A stretch of 64,000 nt of DNA from Methylobacillus flagellatus KT (GTDB taxonomy: Bacteria > Pseudomonadota > Gammaproteobacteria > Burkholderiales > Methylophilaceae), in the NCBI RefSeq assembly GCF_000013705.1, contig NC_007947.1:1302001-1366000 (forward strand), in the 5' to 3' direction. Position 1 is the first letter of the stretch. Each line of letters begins with the position of its first letter. This document shows positions 28,698 through 37,864 of the stretch, piece by piece. The translations under genes and the position numbers were made by a program. The notes under the pieces were generated by a model. That model searched no databases, was not told the origin of the DNA, and saw nothing but the letters and a program-made list of their open reading frames with translations.

Positions 28698-30078
28698 ATT
28701 TGCGGTTCAACCCGCCGAGCAGGGCGGGAATTTCCTTTTTCGATTTTTCCCGGGAATGCATGGGCTTGGGCGCCGGCGCATCTGTGGAAGGCTCATACGG
28801 CTTGAAAAACCATTCGTCTTCCTTGTTGCGGCCAGCATGCCGTTGGCGCGGAGCAATACTTGCCGGAGCCTTCTGTCGTTGGGTATCCTGCCCGCGGCGT
28901 ACAGGCTGGGGAGCATTCGCCTGTTCTTTTGGCAATTCCCGCTTGATGAGCTTTTCGATTTCCTTGAGGAACTTCTCCTCCTCACTGGATACCAGGGAAA
29001 TGGCGATGCCGGAAGCACCGGCGCGACCAGTGCGGCCGATCCGGTGTACGTAGTCCTCGGCGGCGCTGGGCAACTCGTAATTGACCACCATGGGGAGCTG
29101 GTCGATATCCAGGCCGCGTGCGGCCACATCGGTCGCCACGAGTGCTGTGATTTTGCCTTGCTTGAAGGCATCCAGCGCCTGAATACGCTCAAGCTGGCTC
29201 TTGTCGCCATGAATGGCGCCGGCGGCAATGCCTTCGCGCTCAAGATGGCGCGCCAGGCGGCTTGCGGAAAGCTTGGTCTTGGTGAAGACGATGACCTGTG
29301 TTGCTTCCTTGCGCAACAAGTCGGCCAGCACGTGCTGCTTGTGCTCGCTTTCCACCAGCAGGATTTTTTGCGTGACGTTTTCTGATGTCGCATTGCTGCG
29401 GGCGACTTCGATCAGTACAGGCTTGGTCAGGAACTCTTCGGAAAGCTTCTTGATTTCAGGTGAGAATGTTGCGGAAAACATCAGGTTCTGCCGTTGTTTC
29501 GGCAGCAGTGCGAGAATGCGCTTGAGATCTGGCATGAAGCCCATGTCCAGCATGCGGTCTGCTTCATCGAGCACTAGCATCTGCACTTGGCCCAGCTGCA
29601 CTGTGCGCTGTTCGACATGGTCCAGCAGGCGCCCTGGAGTGGCTACCAATATCTCCACTCCTTTCATGAGGGTGGGCGTCTGGGATTTGATATCCACTCC
29701 ACCGAAGACAACCAGCGAACGTAGCGGCGTATGCTTGGCATACGTCTTGACACTTTCTTCCACCTGGATTGCCAGTTCCCGGGTCGGGGTCAGGATCAAG
29801 GCCCGCACCGGATGCCTTGCGGGCGAGGCACTACTGCTGGCCAATGGCAGCAGCTTCTGCAGTAAGGGCAAAGTAAAGGCGGCTGTTTTGCCGGTCCCGG
29901 TCTGTGCGCCGGCCATCAGGTCGCTGCCTTCCAGCACGACAGGAATCGCCTGGGCCTGAATCGGGGTTGGCGTGGTATAGCCTGACTCATCCAGCGCCTT
30001 CAGTAACTCGGGCGCCAGATTGAGCGATGCAAAACTGATAGTGTCTGTATTCACGTTGTCTTCGGGTTGAGCGTTCAC
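28696..30078 (-). CDS. rhlE: DEAD-box RNA helicase, RhlE type
   Basis: 460 residues. The helicase core carries the Q motif (PTPIQAQAIP), Walker A AQTGTGKT, PTRELA, DEAD (VLDEADRMLDMGF), SAT (MFSATFSPE) and HRIGRTGRAG. The C-terminal tail (about residues 375-460) is basic, Pro/Arg/Lys-rich and typical of RhlE, involved in RNA binding. RhlE proteins remodel rRNA precursors or work in RNA decay. The stop overlaps the terminator stem by two bases. A second helicase lies directly upstream in the same direction, 23 bp away. Confidence 0.9.
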   Translation of the reverse strand: MNAQPEDNVNTDTISFASLNLAPELLKALDESGYTTPTPIQAQAIPVVLEGSDLMAGAQTGTGKTAAFTLPLLQKLLPLASSSASPARHPVRALILTPTRELAIQVEESVKTYAKHTPLRSLVVFGGVDIKSQTPTLMKGVEILVATPGRLLDHVEQRTVQLGQVQMLVLDEADRMLDMGFMPDLKRILALLPKQRQNLMFSATFSPEIKKLSEEFLTKPVLIEVARSNATSENVTQKILLVESEHKQHVLADLLRKEATQVIVFTKTKLSASRLARHLEREGIAAGAIHGDKSQLERIQALDAFKQGKITALVATDVAARGLDIDQLPMVVNYELPSAAEDYVHRIGRTGRAGASGIAISLVSSEEEKFLKEIEKLIKRELPKEQANAPQPVRRGQDTQRQKAPASIAPRQRHAGRNKEDEWFFKPYEPSTDAPAPKPMHSREKSKKEIPALLGGLNRK

Positions 30079-30101
30079 AAATTAACTACTTAAAGAGGCG
30101 A

Positions 30102-31472
30102 TTAGGCAAAGCTGCGCGAGCGGCGTGCCGGACGGTCACTGTCCTGGCGCTTGGCTGGGCCACGATTTGCATCGGTGCGGCTGCCTGCTGCCCGGTCGCC
30201 AAATGAGCGGCCTTCCGAACGGTTGCCATCGCGGCTGGCGTAACCCTGGCCGCGTGGCTTGTAACCGCCACCACCTGGACGTTGACCAGGGCGGCCACTG
30301 CGTGGCTTGTCATTGTGATCCATACGTGGGGCTGGGCGCTTTGGCTCCAGGCCTTCAATCACGGAAATCTCCAGGCGCTGGCCTGTATATTGTTCGATCT
30401 TGCGCAACTGGTGCCTGTCCATGTGCGAAGCAAACGAGAGTGCCACACCGGTATTGCCTGCACGTCCTGTGCGGCCGATGCGGTGGACATAGTCTTCCGC
30501 AAACTTCGGCAGGTCATAGTTGATGACGTGGGTAATGCCTTGCACATCGATGCCGCGGGCCGCGACATCGGTTGCAACCAGCACGCGTACATCACCATGG
30601 CGCAGCTTGGTCAAGGTGCGATTGCGCGCGCCCTGGGTCATGTCGCCATGCAGTGCGGCAGATTTGTGGCCTGCAGCATACAGGTCTTCCGCCAGCAGGT
30701 CGGCGTGACGCTTGGTGGAAGTGAAAACGATGGCCTGGTTGACACCGGGAGCAATGAGCAGATGTTCCAGCAGCTTGTTCTTGTGCGCCATGTCATCGAC
30801 GAACAATAGCTTTTGCTCAATATTGGCGTGCTTTTCCTTTTGTGCCGCGATCTGAATGACCTTGGGGGTTTTCAGCAACGTCTTGGCAATGTTGGCGATC
30901 TGGCCTTCGAAGGTGGCGGAGAACATCAATGTCTGGCGCTCGCTAGGCAAGGCGGAGGAAATGCGCTCGATATCCGGCATGAAGCCCATGTCCAGCATGC
31001 GGTCGGCTTCGTCTAGGATCAGCATTTGCAAGCGGGACATGTCGATGCGTCCGCGTTCCATATGGTCGAGCAGACGGCCCGGCGTGGCCACGAGAATGTC
31101 GATTGGCTGCGACAATAACTTGTTCTGCAATGGATAGGGCATGCCGCCGACAATACTGACAGTGCGGGCGCGCAGGAACTTGCCGTATTTGCGCGCTGCT
31201 TCGTTGACCTGTGCAGCCAGTTCGCGGGTCGGGGTCAATACCAGGATGCGGGGGCCGCGGCTCTTGGCAGGGTGCGGCGTAGCCAGCAGGTTGAGTGCTG
31301 GCAGGGTGAAGGCAGCGGTCTTGCCGGTGCCGGTCTGGGCAGAGGCCATGAGGTCATGGCCTTCTAGGACTTCAGGAATCGCCTGGGCCTGGATGGGTGT
31401 GGGGGTGCTATAGCCAGCCTCGGTCAAGGCACGCAGGATGGCTGGATGTAAGTTCAAATTTTCAAAAGACAC
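30102..31472 (-). CDS. Second DEAD-box RNA helicase, RhlE type
   Basis: 456 residues from the GTG at 31472, which has AAAGGGAA just upstream and gives the family start (M)SFENLNLHPAILRAL; an in-frame ATG at 31547 is not needed. All motifs are present: AQTGTGKT, PTRELAAQV, VLDEADRMLDMGF, MFSATFEGQ and HRIGRTGRAG. The tail is rich in Arg, Gly and Asp (for example PGQRPGGGGYKPRGQG), an RGG-like RNA-binding extension. It is a paralogue of the next gene downstream, with a distinct tail, and probably heads a two-gene operon. Confidence 0.9.
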   Translation of the reverse strand: MSFENLNLHPAILRALTEAGYSTPTPIQAQAIPEVLEGHDLMASAQTGTGKTAAFTLPALNLLATPHPAKSRGPRILVLTPTRELAAQVNEAARKYGKFLRARTVSIVGGMPYPLQNKLLSQPIDILVATPGRLLDHMERGRIDMSRLQMLILDEADRMLDMGFMPDIERISSALPSERQTLMFSATFEGQIANIAKTLLKTPKVIQIAAQKEKHANIEQKLLFVDDMAHKNKLLEHLLIAPGVNQAIVFTSTKRHADLLAEDLYAAGHKSAALHGDMTQGARNRTLTKLRHGDVRVLVATDVAARGIDVQGITHVINYDLPKFAEDYVHRIGRTGRAGNTGVALSFASHMDRHQLRKIEQYTGQRLEISVIEGLEPKRPAPRMDHNDKPRSGRPGQRPGGGGYKPRGQGYASRDGNRSEGRSFGDRAAGSRTDANRGPAKRQDSDRPARRSRSFA

Positions 31473-31822
31473 AAAATTCCCTTTCAAGGAAAACTGAAGA
31501 GGTCTTGGATAAGACCCCAAAAGGGCGCAAGCAGCCATCGTGAGCATGCCTTGGTAGGCAGTTCAATATCAGGCGCAATGACTAAAATTTTTTAGCATTC
31601 TTACCGGCGCACGGGCATAGCCACTAACCGGTAACAAATGCAAGAGAGCCGTAAAATTGCACAGGCTTCGAGAGGCTAGGGCGATGAATCATCGATTCAG
31701 TGTGAATCGAATCAGGTCGCCAGTATATAGGTTGGATGCAATTTGTCAAAGGTTTTAACGCGGATTTAATCAACTATGTGTTAAAATCGCGCACTTTTTC
31801 GCATATAGAGTAATTACATATC
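31473..31822. other. Divergent spacer between RNA helicase and typA
   Basis: A 350-bp region without a gene. Its typA-proximal half is AT-rich and carries a likely sigma-70 promoter for typA. The helicase-proximal half would form a long 5' leader for the helicase mRNA; such leaders are often cold-regulated in DEAD-box genes, but I see no diagnostic cold-box. Confidence 0.6.
31743..31770 (+). promoter_or_regulatory. Candidate sigma-70 promoter of typA
   Basis: TTGTCA at 31743-31748 and TTTAAT at 31765-31770 with a 16-base spacer, each five of six matches to consensus. It lies about 50 bp upstream of the typA ATG. A TAAAAT at 31782-31787 is an alternative -10 but lacks a good -35. Confidence 0.4.
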
Positions 31823-33631
31823 ATGTCGCGCGCCCTTCGTAATATCGCCATCATCGCCCACGTGGACCATGGCAAGACCACCATGGTGGACAAGCTCCTG
31901 CAACAGGCCGGTACATTTGCCGCCCACCAGCAGGTTTCAGAACGTGTCATGGACTCCGGTGATATTGAAAAGGAACGTGGCATCACGATTCTTGCCAAGA
32001 ATACTGCCGTCAATTATGAAGGCACGCATATCAATATTGTCGATACGCCAGGACATGCCGACTTCGGTGGCGAAGTCGAGCGCGTACTGGGCATGGTGGA
32101 TGGTGTGGTATTGCTGGTCGACTCCGTGGAAGGCCCGATGCCGCAGACCCGCTTCGTGACCAAGAAAGCGCTGGCGTTGGGATTGCGTCCCATCGTGGTC
32201 ATCAACAAGGTGGACCGCCCGGGCGCACGTCCTGACTGGGTCATCAACCAGACATTCGACTTGTTTGCCAACCTGGGGGCCACAGACGAGCAACTGGATT
32301 TCCCGGTTGTCTATGCCTCTGGCTTGAATGGTTTCGCAACACTGGACCTCAACAAACCGTCGGATGACATGCGTCCCCTGTTCGAGACCATTCTCAGCCA
32401 TGTCCAACCGCCCGCTGGCGACAGCAATGCTGGCCTGCAGCTACAGATTTCTGCGCTGGACTACTCTACTTATACCGGCCGTCTTGGGATTGGTCGTATC
32501 CGCAATGGCCGGATCAAGCCAGGCCAGATAGTGGCGGTCATGAAGGGCGATGAGCAGGTGGCCCAGGGCCGCATCAACCAGGTGCTGGGCTTCCGCGGCC
32601 TGGAGCGTGTACAGGTGGAAGAAGCCGAAGCTGGGGATATCGTCATCATTTCCGGGATCGAGGAAATCGGTATCGGCGTCACTGTGGCCGACCGTGATAA
32701 CCCTGTCGGCCTGCCTATCCTGGCTGTGGATGAACCGACGCTGACCATGGACTTCATGGTGAATACATCGCCGCTGGCTGGCACCGAGGGCAAGTTCGTC
32801 ACCAGTCGCCAGATCCGTGATCGCCTGAACAAGGAATTGCTGACCAATGTGGCACTTAAGGTCGAGGATACTGAAGATGCAGACGTGTTCCGCGTTTCCG
32901 GCCGGGGCGAACTCCACTTGACTATCCTGTTGGAAAACATGCGCCGCGAGGGCTATGAAATTGCTGTTGGCAAGCCGCGCGTGGTGTACAAGGAAATCAA
33001 CGGACAGAAGTGTGAGCCTTATGAAATCCTGACAGTAGACCTGGAAGACGACTGCCAGGGCGCCGTGATGGAAGAGCTTGGTCGCCGCCGCGGAGAGCTT
33101 CAGAACATGGAATCCGATGGCAATGGCCGCACCCGCCTGGAATACAAGATTCCGGCACGCGGGCTGATCGGCTTCCAGAGCGAGTTCCTCACCATGACGC
33201 GTGGCACTGGCTTAATGGCACACATTTTCGATGAGTATGCCCCGGTCAAGGCCGACATGCCCGGCCGCCGCAATGGTGTCCTGATTTCTTCCGAGCAGGG
33301 CGAGGCCGTGGCCTATGCCTTGTGGAAACTGCAGGACCGTGGCCGCATGTTCTCTTCACCCGGTGACAAGTTGTATGAAGGCATGATCATCGGTATCCAC
33401 AGCCGCGAGAACGACTTGGTGGTGAACCCGATCAAGGGTAAGCAGTTGACCAACGTCCGGGCCTCTGGCACCGATGAGGCTGTCCGGCTGGTACCACCTG
33501 TGCAGCTGACGCTGGAGTCCGCAGTCGAGTTCATCGACGATGACGAGCTGGTGGAAATCACGCCCAAGAGCATCCGTATCCGCAAGCGCCACTTGCTGGA
33601 GCATGAACGCAAGCGTGCCGCCAAGGACTAA
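31823..33631 (+). CDS. typA: Translational GTPase TypA/BipA
   Basis: Ribosome-associated GTPase, 602 residues, needed for ribosome assembly and growth under stress or cold. G1 is [12 protein letters not shown], the switch region contains [14 protein letters not shown]3 [12 protein letters not shown] and G4 [16 protein letters not shown]-like domains III and V follow, and the BipA-specific C-terminal domain (from about 480) closes it. A clear terminator follows the stop. It is divergent from the RNA helicase pair. Confidence 0.97.
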   Translation: MSRALRNIAIIAHVDHGKTTMVDKLLQQAGTFAAHQQVSERVMDSGDIEKERGITILAKNTAVNYEGTHINIVDTPGHADFGGEVERVLGMVDGVVLLVDSVEGPMPQTRFVTKKALALGLRPIVVINKVDRPGARPDWVINQTFDLFANLGATDEQLDFPVVYASGLNGFATLDLNKPSDDMRPLFETILSHVQPPAGDSNAGLQLQISALDYSTYTGRLGIGRIRNGRIKPGQIVAVMKGDEQVAQGRINQVLGFRGLERVQVEEAEAGDIVIISGIEEIGIGVTVADRDNPVGLPILAVDEPTLTMDFMVNTSPLAGTEGKFVTSRQIRDRLNKELLTNVALKVEDTEDADVFRVSGRGELHLTILLENMRREGYEIAVGKPRVVYKEINGQKCEPYEILTVDLEDDCQGAVMEELGRRRGELQNMESDGNGRTRLEYKIPARGLIGFQSEFLTMTRGTGLMAHIFDEYAPVKADMPGRRNGVLISSEQGEAVAYALWKLQDRGRMFSSPGDKLYEGMIIGIHSRENDLVVNPIKGKQLTNVRASGTDEAVRLVPPVQLTLESAVEFIDDDELVEITPKSIRIRKRHLLEHERKRAAKD

Positions 33632-33666
33632 GCGCCTTGACTTCGTGAAGTAGTTAAACCATGCAC

Positions 33667-33690
33667 AACCCCGGTTTTCCCGGGGTTTGT
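33667..33690 (+). terminator. Terminator of typA
   Basis: AACCCCGG (33667-33674), loop TTTTC, CCGGGGTT (33680-33687), followed by a short T-rich stretch. It lies 35 bp after the typA stop. Confidence 0.8.
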
Positions 33691-33887
33691 TATTTGTGAT
33701 CACGCTTTTTGTCACACTGGCCAGTGTCCATGATCTTTGGCAATTCATTAATAACGTGCAGCCGATGGCTGCGTTACGCGGCCAGGGGAGGAGTTGAAAT
33801 CATATACAAGCTTGCTTGCGGGCATCACCTTTTGTCGCCGCTAAAACAATAGCCGAGGGGCCTGAATAGGAGCTCGCATCAATAGAT

Positions 33888-33910
33888 AACCCGCTACGGC
33901 GGGTTTTTTA
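33888..33910 (+). terminator. Orphan rho-independent terminator with UACG loop
   Basis: AACCCGC (33888-33894), loop TACG, GCGGGTT (33899-33905) followed by further Ts. The c(UACG)g tetraloop is an extra-stable type. It lies 200 bp beyond the typA terminator with no coding gene between, so it probably ends a noncoding transcript or stops read-through into the next gene. Confidence 0.8.
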
Positions 33911-34004
33911 TTGACGGAAACATGAGTGAAATGTAAAAAATGTTTCTAATTTGTAACAGAATCTATTGCCAGCAGGGGGCACATTCATGCAGAATACTTA
34001 CTGA

Positions 34005-34022
34005 ATATACAAATTTGTATAT
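34005..34022. promoter_or_regulatory. Perfect 18-bp palindrome, probable operator
   Basis: ATATACAAATTTGTATAT reads the same on both strands. It is centred about 90 bp upstream of the TPR/oxygenase gene, and no other function is visible. The twofold symmetry and AT-rich centre suit a dimeric repressor or activator site. Confidence 0.5.
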
Positions 34023-34105
34023 CTGCCGGGCCGGGAGAAGCGGAACGGTATTGCATGAGCAGCCGACAGAGTTGCAATGCATCAAGTGAACTATGGAGAT
34101 GAGCT

Positions 34106-35827
34106 ATGAAGCAAGGTATGCAGGTAGCCCGGCAGCCTGGCCAGGGCGAAGTTCATGCGCTGTTCAACTTATATAATACCGGCCAGCTTCATGAGGCGGA
34201 AATGAAAGCGCGTGCATTGATTAAGCAATATCCCGGCGCGCTGGTTGTCTACAACGTGCTGGGCGTGGCGCTTGAGGGGCAGGGCAAGCTGCAGGAGGCG
34301 GTACAGTGCTACCGCAGGGCGCTGGCTTTGAATCCTTCTATTTCAGAAATGCACTTTAACTTGGGATCGGTGTTGTCCCAACTTGGACATGAAGACGAAG
34401 CGATCACTTCGTACAAGCGTGCTATCCAGATCAGCCCGGGTCTTGCAGTGGCCCATTTCAATCTCGGTACCCTGTTGCAGAAAAAGCAGCTGCTTGAGGA
34501 GGCCATTGCACACTACCGCCAAGCAGTCGTGATCGAGCCGGGGTTTTTCGAGGCTTACGGTGCCATGGGTACGGCCCTGCAGCAGCAGGGCCACCTGGAT
34601 GATGCGATTGCATGTTATCGCCAGTCGTTGGCAATTTCCGACCATGCGCTAGGACATTTCAACCTGGCCACTGCCTTGCGTGACCGTGGTGCGCTGGAAC
34701 AGGCGGTTTCGCACTACCGGCAGGCTATTGCCTTGCAGCCCAATTATGCCGATGCGCACAACAATCTTGGTGAAGTGTTTCGTGATCAAGGCGACATGGA
34801 AAATGCCGTGGCTTGTTATTTGCAAGCACTGCGCATGAAGCCAGGGCACCAGGCTGCCTCTTTCAACATGGCGCAGTTCCTGTACGATGCCGGGCGCTTC
34901 CTCGAGGCGATCCCTTATTTCGAGGATTCACGACAAGAGGATTGGCAGGAAAGAATACTCTACTGCCTTTATAAATCGGGGCAGTATGAAATATTCCGGC
35001 GCCGCTTGCTGCCCCTGCTGGAGGCCAAAGACCATGTTTCGCCTTTTCTTGCTACCTTGTCCACGCATTACGCGACCAATTTCCGCGTGGAGGATCACTA
35101 CCGCTTTTGCCCGAACCCGATGGATTTCGTCTTCCATCGCAATATCAAGTCATTGGCGGAGGCGGGCAGCACCTTGCGGGCACAACTGCTGGAAGACATC
35201 CAGCTGACTGAAATTGCCGAGCGCAAGCAAGGGCGCCTGCATCACGGCATGCAGTCTGCAGGCAACCTGTTCAAGCGCAAGGAGGAGTCGTTCCGCCAGC
35301 TTGCCGACTTGATTCGCGCTGAAGTATTGGCTTATGCGCAGGCGTTCGAGGGCCGGGATTGCGACCTCATGCGCCATTTTCCCGAACAGGTTGAATTTGC
35401 CAGCTCCTGGTATGTGCGCATGCGCCAGGGGGGACATCTTACATCACACATCCATGAAATTGGCTGGCTGAGTGGCTGCGTCTATCTCACATTGCCGCAA
35501 GCGCTGGAAAACCGAGATGAAGGCTGCATTGAATTCAGCACTCATGGCGATGATTATCCCAGGTTGCACGATGACTTTCCGGTCCGCGCGATCAGGCCTC
35601 ATGTGGGTGATATCGTATTGTTTCCATCTTCGCTGTTTCACCGTACCGTGCCGTTCCATTCGGACGAAGAGCGTATCTGCATTGCATTCGACATCAAGCC
35701 GCGGGCATGCTTTTCCCAAGGTGCTTTGCGCTTGGACAGCATGAAGGTCATGCTGGTCGCAGGCTTCAACCTGCTTGTGACTGAGCTTGCAGAAATTTCA
35801 AGCTGGTCGTTGGTGGTGCTGGCCTGA
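34106..35827 (+). CDS. TPR-repeat protein with C-terminal 2OG-Fe(II) oxygenase domain
   Basis: 573 residues. The N-terminal ~270 residues form about eight tetratricopeptide repeats (for example AVQCYRRALALNPSISEMHF and AISHYRQAIALQPNYADAHN-like units), a protein-binding superhelix. The C-terminal part (about 400-535) resembles the putative 2OG-Fe(II) oxygenase family often fused to TPRs: H448 and H450 (SHIHEIGWLSGCVYL), H512 (LFPSSLFHRTVPF) and R523 (ERICIAFDIKP) supply the ligands. It is thus a candidate protein hydroxylase whose TPRs bind the substrate (inference). The last ~30 residues are hydrophobic. The gene stands alone, preceded by a palindrome. Confidence 0.85.
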   Translation: MKQGMQVARQPGQGEVHALFNLYNTGQLHEAEMKARALIKQYPGALVVYNVLGVALEGQGKLQEAVQCYRRALALNPSISEMHFNLGSVLSQLGHEDEAITSYKRAIQISPGLAVAHFNLGTLLQKKQLLEEAIAHYRQAVVIEPGFFEAYGAMGTALQQQGHLDDAIACYRQSLAISDHALGHFNLATALRDRGALEQAVSHYRQAIALQPNYADAHNNLGEVFRDQGDMENAVACYLQALRMKPGHQAASFNMAQFLYDAGRFLEAIPYFEDSRQEDWQERILYCLYKSGQYEIFRRRLLPLLEAKDHVSPFLATLSTHYATNFRVEDHYRFCPNPMDFVFHRNIKSLAEAGSTLRAQLLEDIQLTEIAERKQGRLHHGMQSAGNLFKRKEESFRQLADLIRAEVLAYAQAFEGRDCDLMRHFPEQVEFASSWYVRMRQGGHLTSHIHEIGWLSGCVYLTLPQALENRDEGCIEFSTHGDDYPRLHDDFPVRAIRPHVGDIVLFPSSLFHRTVPFHSDEERICIAFDIKPRACFSQGALRLDSMKVMLVAGFNLLVTELAEISSWSLVVLA

Positions 35828-36105
35828 CACTTTTTACTGACTGTCCCGGATTTCTCCTTGCTTTTTCCTAATCTGATCCGGGGCGGTCACTTTTTATCTC
35901 GAGCTTCTGCAGGCATGAGGTCGCTTGCCTGCATCGCTATCAATAGGAGGGCCAACAGGGCCCGACGAAGCGGTCCTGGCTGAGCGTTGCGTAGCAGATA
36001 GACAAGCCGTATGACAAGGCAGAGCAACAGCGTCAGGCGCGTTTTGTCAGTCACTCCAAAACGGGCCGCGGGGGTAGGCGGGCGATGCGGTATAATTCCA
36101 CCGCT
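35828..36105. other. Spacer between TPR gene and rmuC
   Basis: 278 bp without a firm gene. On the minus strand a frame from a GTG near 36055 to 35887 would encode about 55 residues with a hydrophobic stretch (TLLLCLVIRLVYLL) and a second one (RALLALLLIAMQ). It has no good ribosome site and is left uncalled. TATAAT at 36091-36096 lies only 10 bp before the rmuC ATG at 36106, too close for a normal leader. Confidence 0.4.
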
Positions 36106-37431
36106 ATGACAGACATTCTGCTTCTTTCCGCTGCTTTCGCTTCCTTGCTGCTTTTGCTCTGGATCGCCTATCGTCAATCGCGGGGCGGTGATGCCGGCCA
36201 GCTGTTGCTGCAGCAGTTGGAGGAAAAGCACCGCGAAATGCTGCGCGACCTGAATGACGGTCTCAACAAATTGGGCGACCGCCTCAACCAATCCTCGCAT
36301 GATCAAGCCGAGCGCTTGCGTACAGCAGTGGCGCAGGAGTTGCAGCAGACGCGCGACGCCATGAGGGCACTGGAGCTGAGCCAGACAGCAAGCCTGGCCC
36401 AAACACGCGAGACCATGCTGGAGCGCCTGCATATCACCCTGGCCGAGCAAGGCAAGGCGGAACAGTCCATGATCCAGGAAAGCATGCTCAAGACCGCGAC
36501 CCAGCTGACCAATACGATAGAGTTGCTGACCAAGGCGGTGGATGCTCGCCTCGAGGAAATCGGCGGCAAGGTGTCGGAGCGTCTTGATGAGGGATTCAAG
36601 AAGACCAACGATACCTTTGTGCGCGTGATGGAGCGCCTGGCAACCATTGACGAGGCGCAGAAAAAAATCGACGGATTGACGACCAATGTAGTGAGCCTGC
36701 AGGAGCTGCTGGGCGACAAGCGATCGCGCGGCGCCTTCGGCGAGGTGCAACTGGAGGCGCTGGTGCGTAATGTACTGCCGGTGACTTCCTACGCCATGCA
36801 GCATGTGCTCGGTAACGGCACACGCGTGGATTGCGCCTTGTTCCTGCCAGAGCCTACGGGCACGGTCGCCGTGGATTCTAAGTTTCCCCTGGAAAACTAC
36901 CATCGAATGCTGGACCGAGACATTGGCGAGGCGGAGCGCATCGCCGCGCAACGTCAATTCAAGGCAGATGTCAAAAAGCATGTGGATGATATTGCAAATA
37001 AATACATCATCCCCAATGTCACTTCCGACGGTGCCGTGATGTTCATTCCGGCGGAAGCGGTGTTTGCCGAAATCCACGCCTACCATCCGGACCTCGTCGA
37101 TTACGCAATGAGCCGCAGGGTATGGGTGGTGTCCCCCACTACCCTGATGGCGGTGCTCAATACCGCGCGCGCAGTGCTCAAGGATGTGGAAACGCGCAAA
37201 CAGGTGCATATCATCAAGGATGAGCTGGGCAAGCTTTCCAAGGAGTTCTCGCGCTTCGACGTGCGCATGAAGAAGCTTGCCGACCATATTCGGCAGGCGC
37301 ACGAGGACGTGCAGGATGTACATACGACCAGCCAGAAGATCTCGCGCCGCTTTGCGCAGATCGAGCGCGTGGAGCTGGAAGGCGAGCCGCAGGCCGGCCT
37401 GGCACTACCTGACAATGACTTAGAGGAGTAA
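36106..37431 (+). CDS. rmuC: DNA recombination protein RmuC
   Basis: Membrane-anchored protein of the RmuC family, 441 residues; rmuC mutants in E. coli show altered recombination at inverted repeats. It has an N-terminal membrane helix (TDILLLSAAFASLLLLLWIA), a long coiled-coil region (about 30-190) and a nuclease-like core with GDKRSRGAFGEVQLE, DCALFLPEPTGTVAVDSKFPLENY and the downstream AMSRRVWVVSPTTLMAVLNT block. An ATG at 36085 would add seven residues and has a G-rich sequence upstream; the choice between the two is open. A small gene and moaD-moaE follow closely. Confidence 0.92.
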   Translation: MTDILLLSAAFASLLLLLWIAYRQSRGGDAGQLLLQQLEEKHREMLRDLNDGLNKLGDRLNQSSHDQAERLRTAVAQELQQTRDAMRALELSQTASLAQTRETMLERLHITLAEQGKAEQSMIQESMLKTATQLTNTIELLTKAVDARLEEIGGKVSERLDEGFKKTNDTFVRVMERLATIDEAQKKIDGLTTNVVSLQELLGDKRSRGAFGEVQLEALVRNVLPVTSYAMQHVLGNGTRVDCALFLPEPTGTVAVDSKFPLENYHRMLDRDIGEAERIAAQRQFKADVKKHVDDIANKYIIPNVTSDGAVMFIPAEAVFAEIHAYHPDLVDYAMSRRVWVVSPTTLMAVLNTARAVLKDVETRKQVHIIKDELGKLSKEFSRFDVRMKKLADHIRQAHEDVQDVHTTSQKISRRFAQIERVELEGEPQAGLALPDNDLEE

Positions 37432-37436
37432 ATCAT

Positions 37437-37616
37437 ATGAGCGATGAACAAGGACTGATCATGCTGATTCAGCAATATGCCAGCAAATTCGGGATTACCT
37501 TCAGTTCCAGCCTGATGGACAACGAAGAGCACAAGCAGAAATTGTTGGTGCTCATGATGGAAGCGATCAATGGCAAGCGCGGCCCGGTGACCGATCAGGA
37601 CGTGACCGGCGCATGA
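37437..37616 (+). CDS. Small conserved-looking protein of unknown function (59 aa)
   Basis: I do not recognise this product. The reading frame starts at ATG 37437, with GAGGAG 10 bp upstream at the rmuC stop, and ends at a TGA that overlaps the moaD ATG (ATGA). The translation is a helical, charged sequence: MSDEQGLIMLIQQYASKF at the N-terminus, then EHKQKLLVLMMEAINGKRG. There is no signal peptide, cysteine or membrane segment. Tight spacing on both sides (5 bp after rmuC, 4-bp overlap with moaD) and gene-like codon use argue that it is real and cotranscribed with the molybdopterin genes. Confidence 0.65.
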   Translation: MSDEQGLIMLIQQYASKFGITFSSSLMDNEEHKQKLLVLMMEAINGKRGPVTDQDVTGA

Positions 37617-37864
37617 TTCAGCTACTGTACTTCGCCAGGCTGCGTGAAGCGCTTGGGACCGAAAGCGAAAGCCTGCACTGGCCGGAACCAGCGACGGTTT
37701 CTGCATTGATGCAGTCGCTGGCTACGCGCGGTGGAGTATGGGAAGAGCAGTTTTCTGGCAATACTCACCTGAGGGCGGCGGTCAACCAAGAGCTGGCGCC
37801 GGAGTCGGCGCTGGTCAGGCCAGGCGACGAAGTGGCTTTTTTCCCACCCGTCACAGGAGGGTAG
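37613..37864 (+). CDS. moaD: Molybdopterin synthase sulfur-carrier subunit
   Basis: Ubiquitin-like sulfur carrier, 83 residues, ending in the obligatory Gly-Gly (PPVTGG) that is thiocarboxylated and donates sulfur to make molybdopterin. The beta-grasp fold is suggested by IQLLYFARLREALGTE at the start and the GDEVAFFPPVTGG end. The start overlaps the upstream small gene by four bases, and the stop directly abuts the moaE ATG. Confidence 0.95.
   Translation: MIQLLYFARLREALGTESESLHWPEPATVSALMQSLATRGGVWEEQFSGNTHLRAAVNQELAPESALVRPGDEVAFFPPVTGG

Larger units (their letters stand above)
33691..34105. other. Spacer after typA with orphan terminator and palindrome
   Basis: No open frame with coding character was found in these 415 bp. 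A second strong terminator (33888-33910) and an 18-bp palindrome (34005-34022) lie in it, both listed separately. The first 200 bp between the two terminators has a GC content like that of genes and could encode a small RNA. The last 100 bp is the leader of the TPR gene. Confidence 0.6.

Noticed and set aside
33966..33998. Second sigma-54 promoter (GGGGGCACATTCATGCA) before the TPR gene
   Set aside because: The distance between the GG and GC doublets fits only if the weaker GG is used, and the -12 element is ATGC rather than TTGC.
36091..36096. TATAAT as the rmuC promoter
   Set aside because: No -35 element at the right distance and only 10 bp to the ATG; a leaderless message is possible but unsupported.
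35887..37323. Long leftward open frame (478 codons) opposite rmuC
   Set aside because: It is antisense to a well-conserved gene, and its translation is His/Leu/Gln-rich with no domain. Only the last ~55 codons outside rmuC look remotely protein-like.
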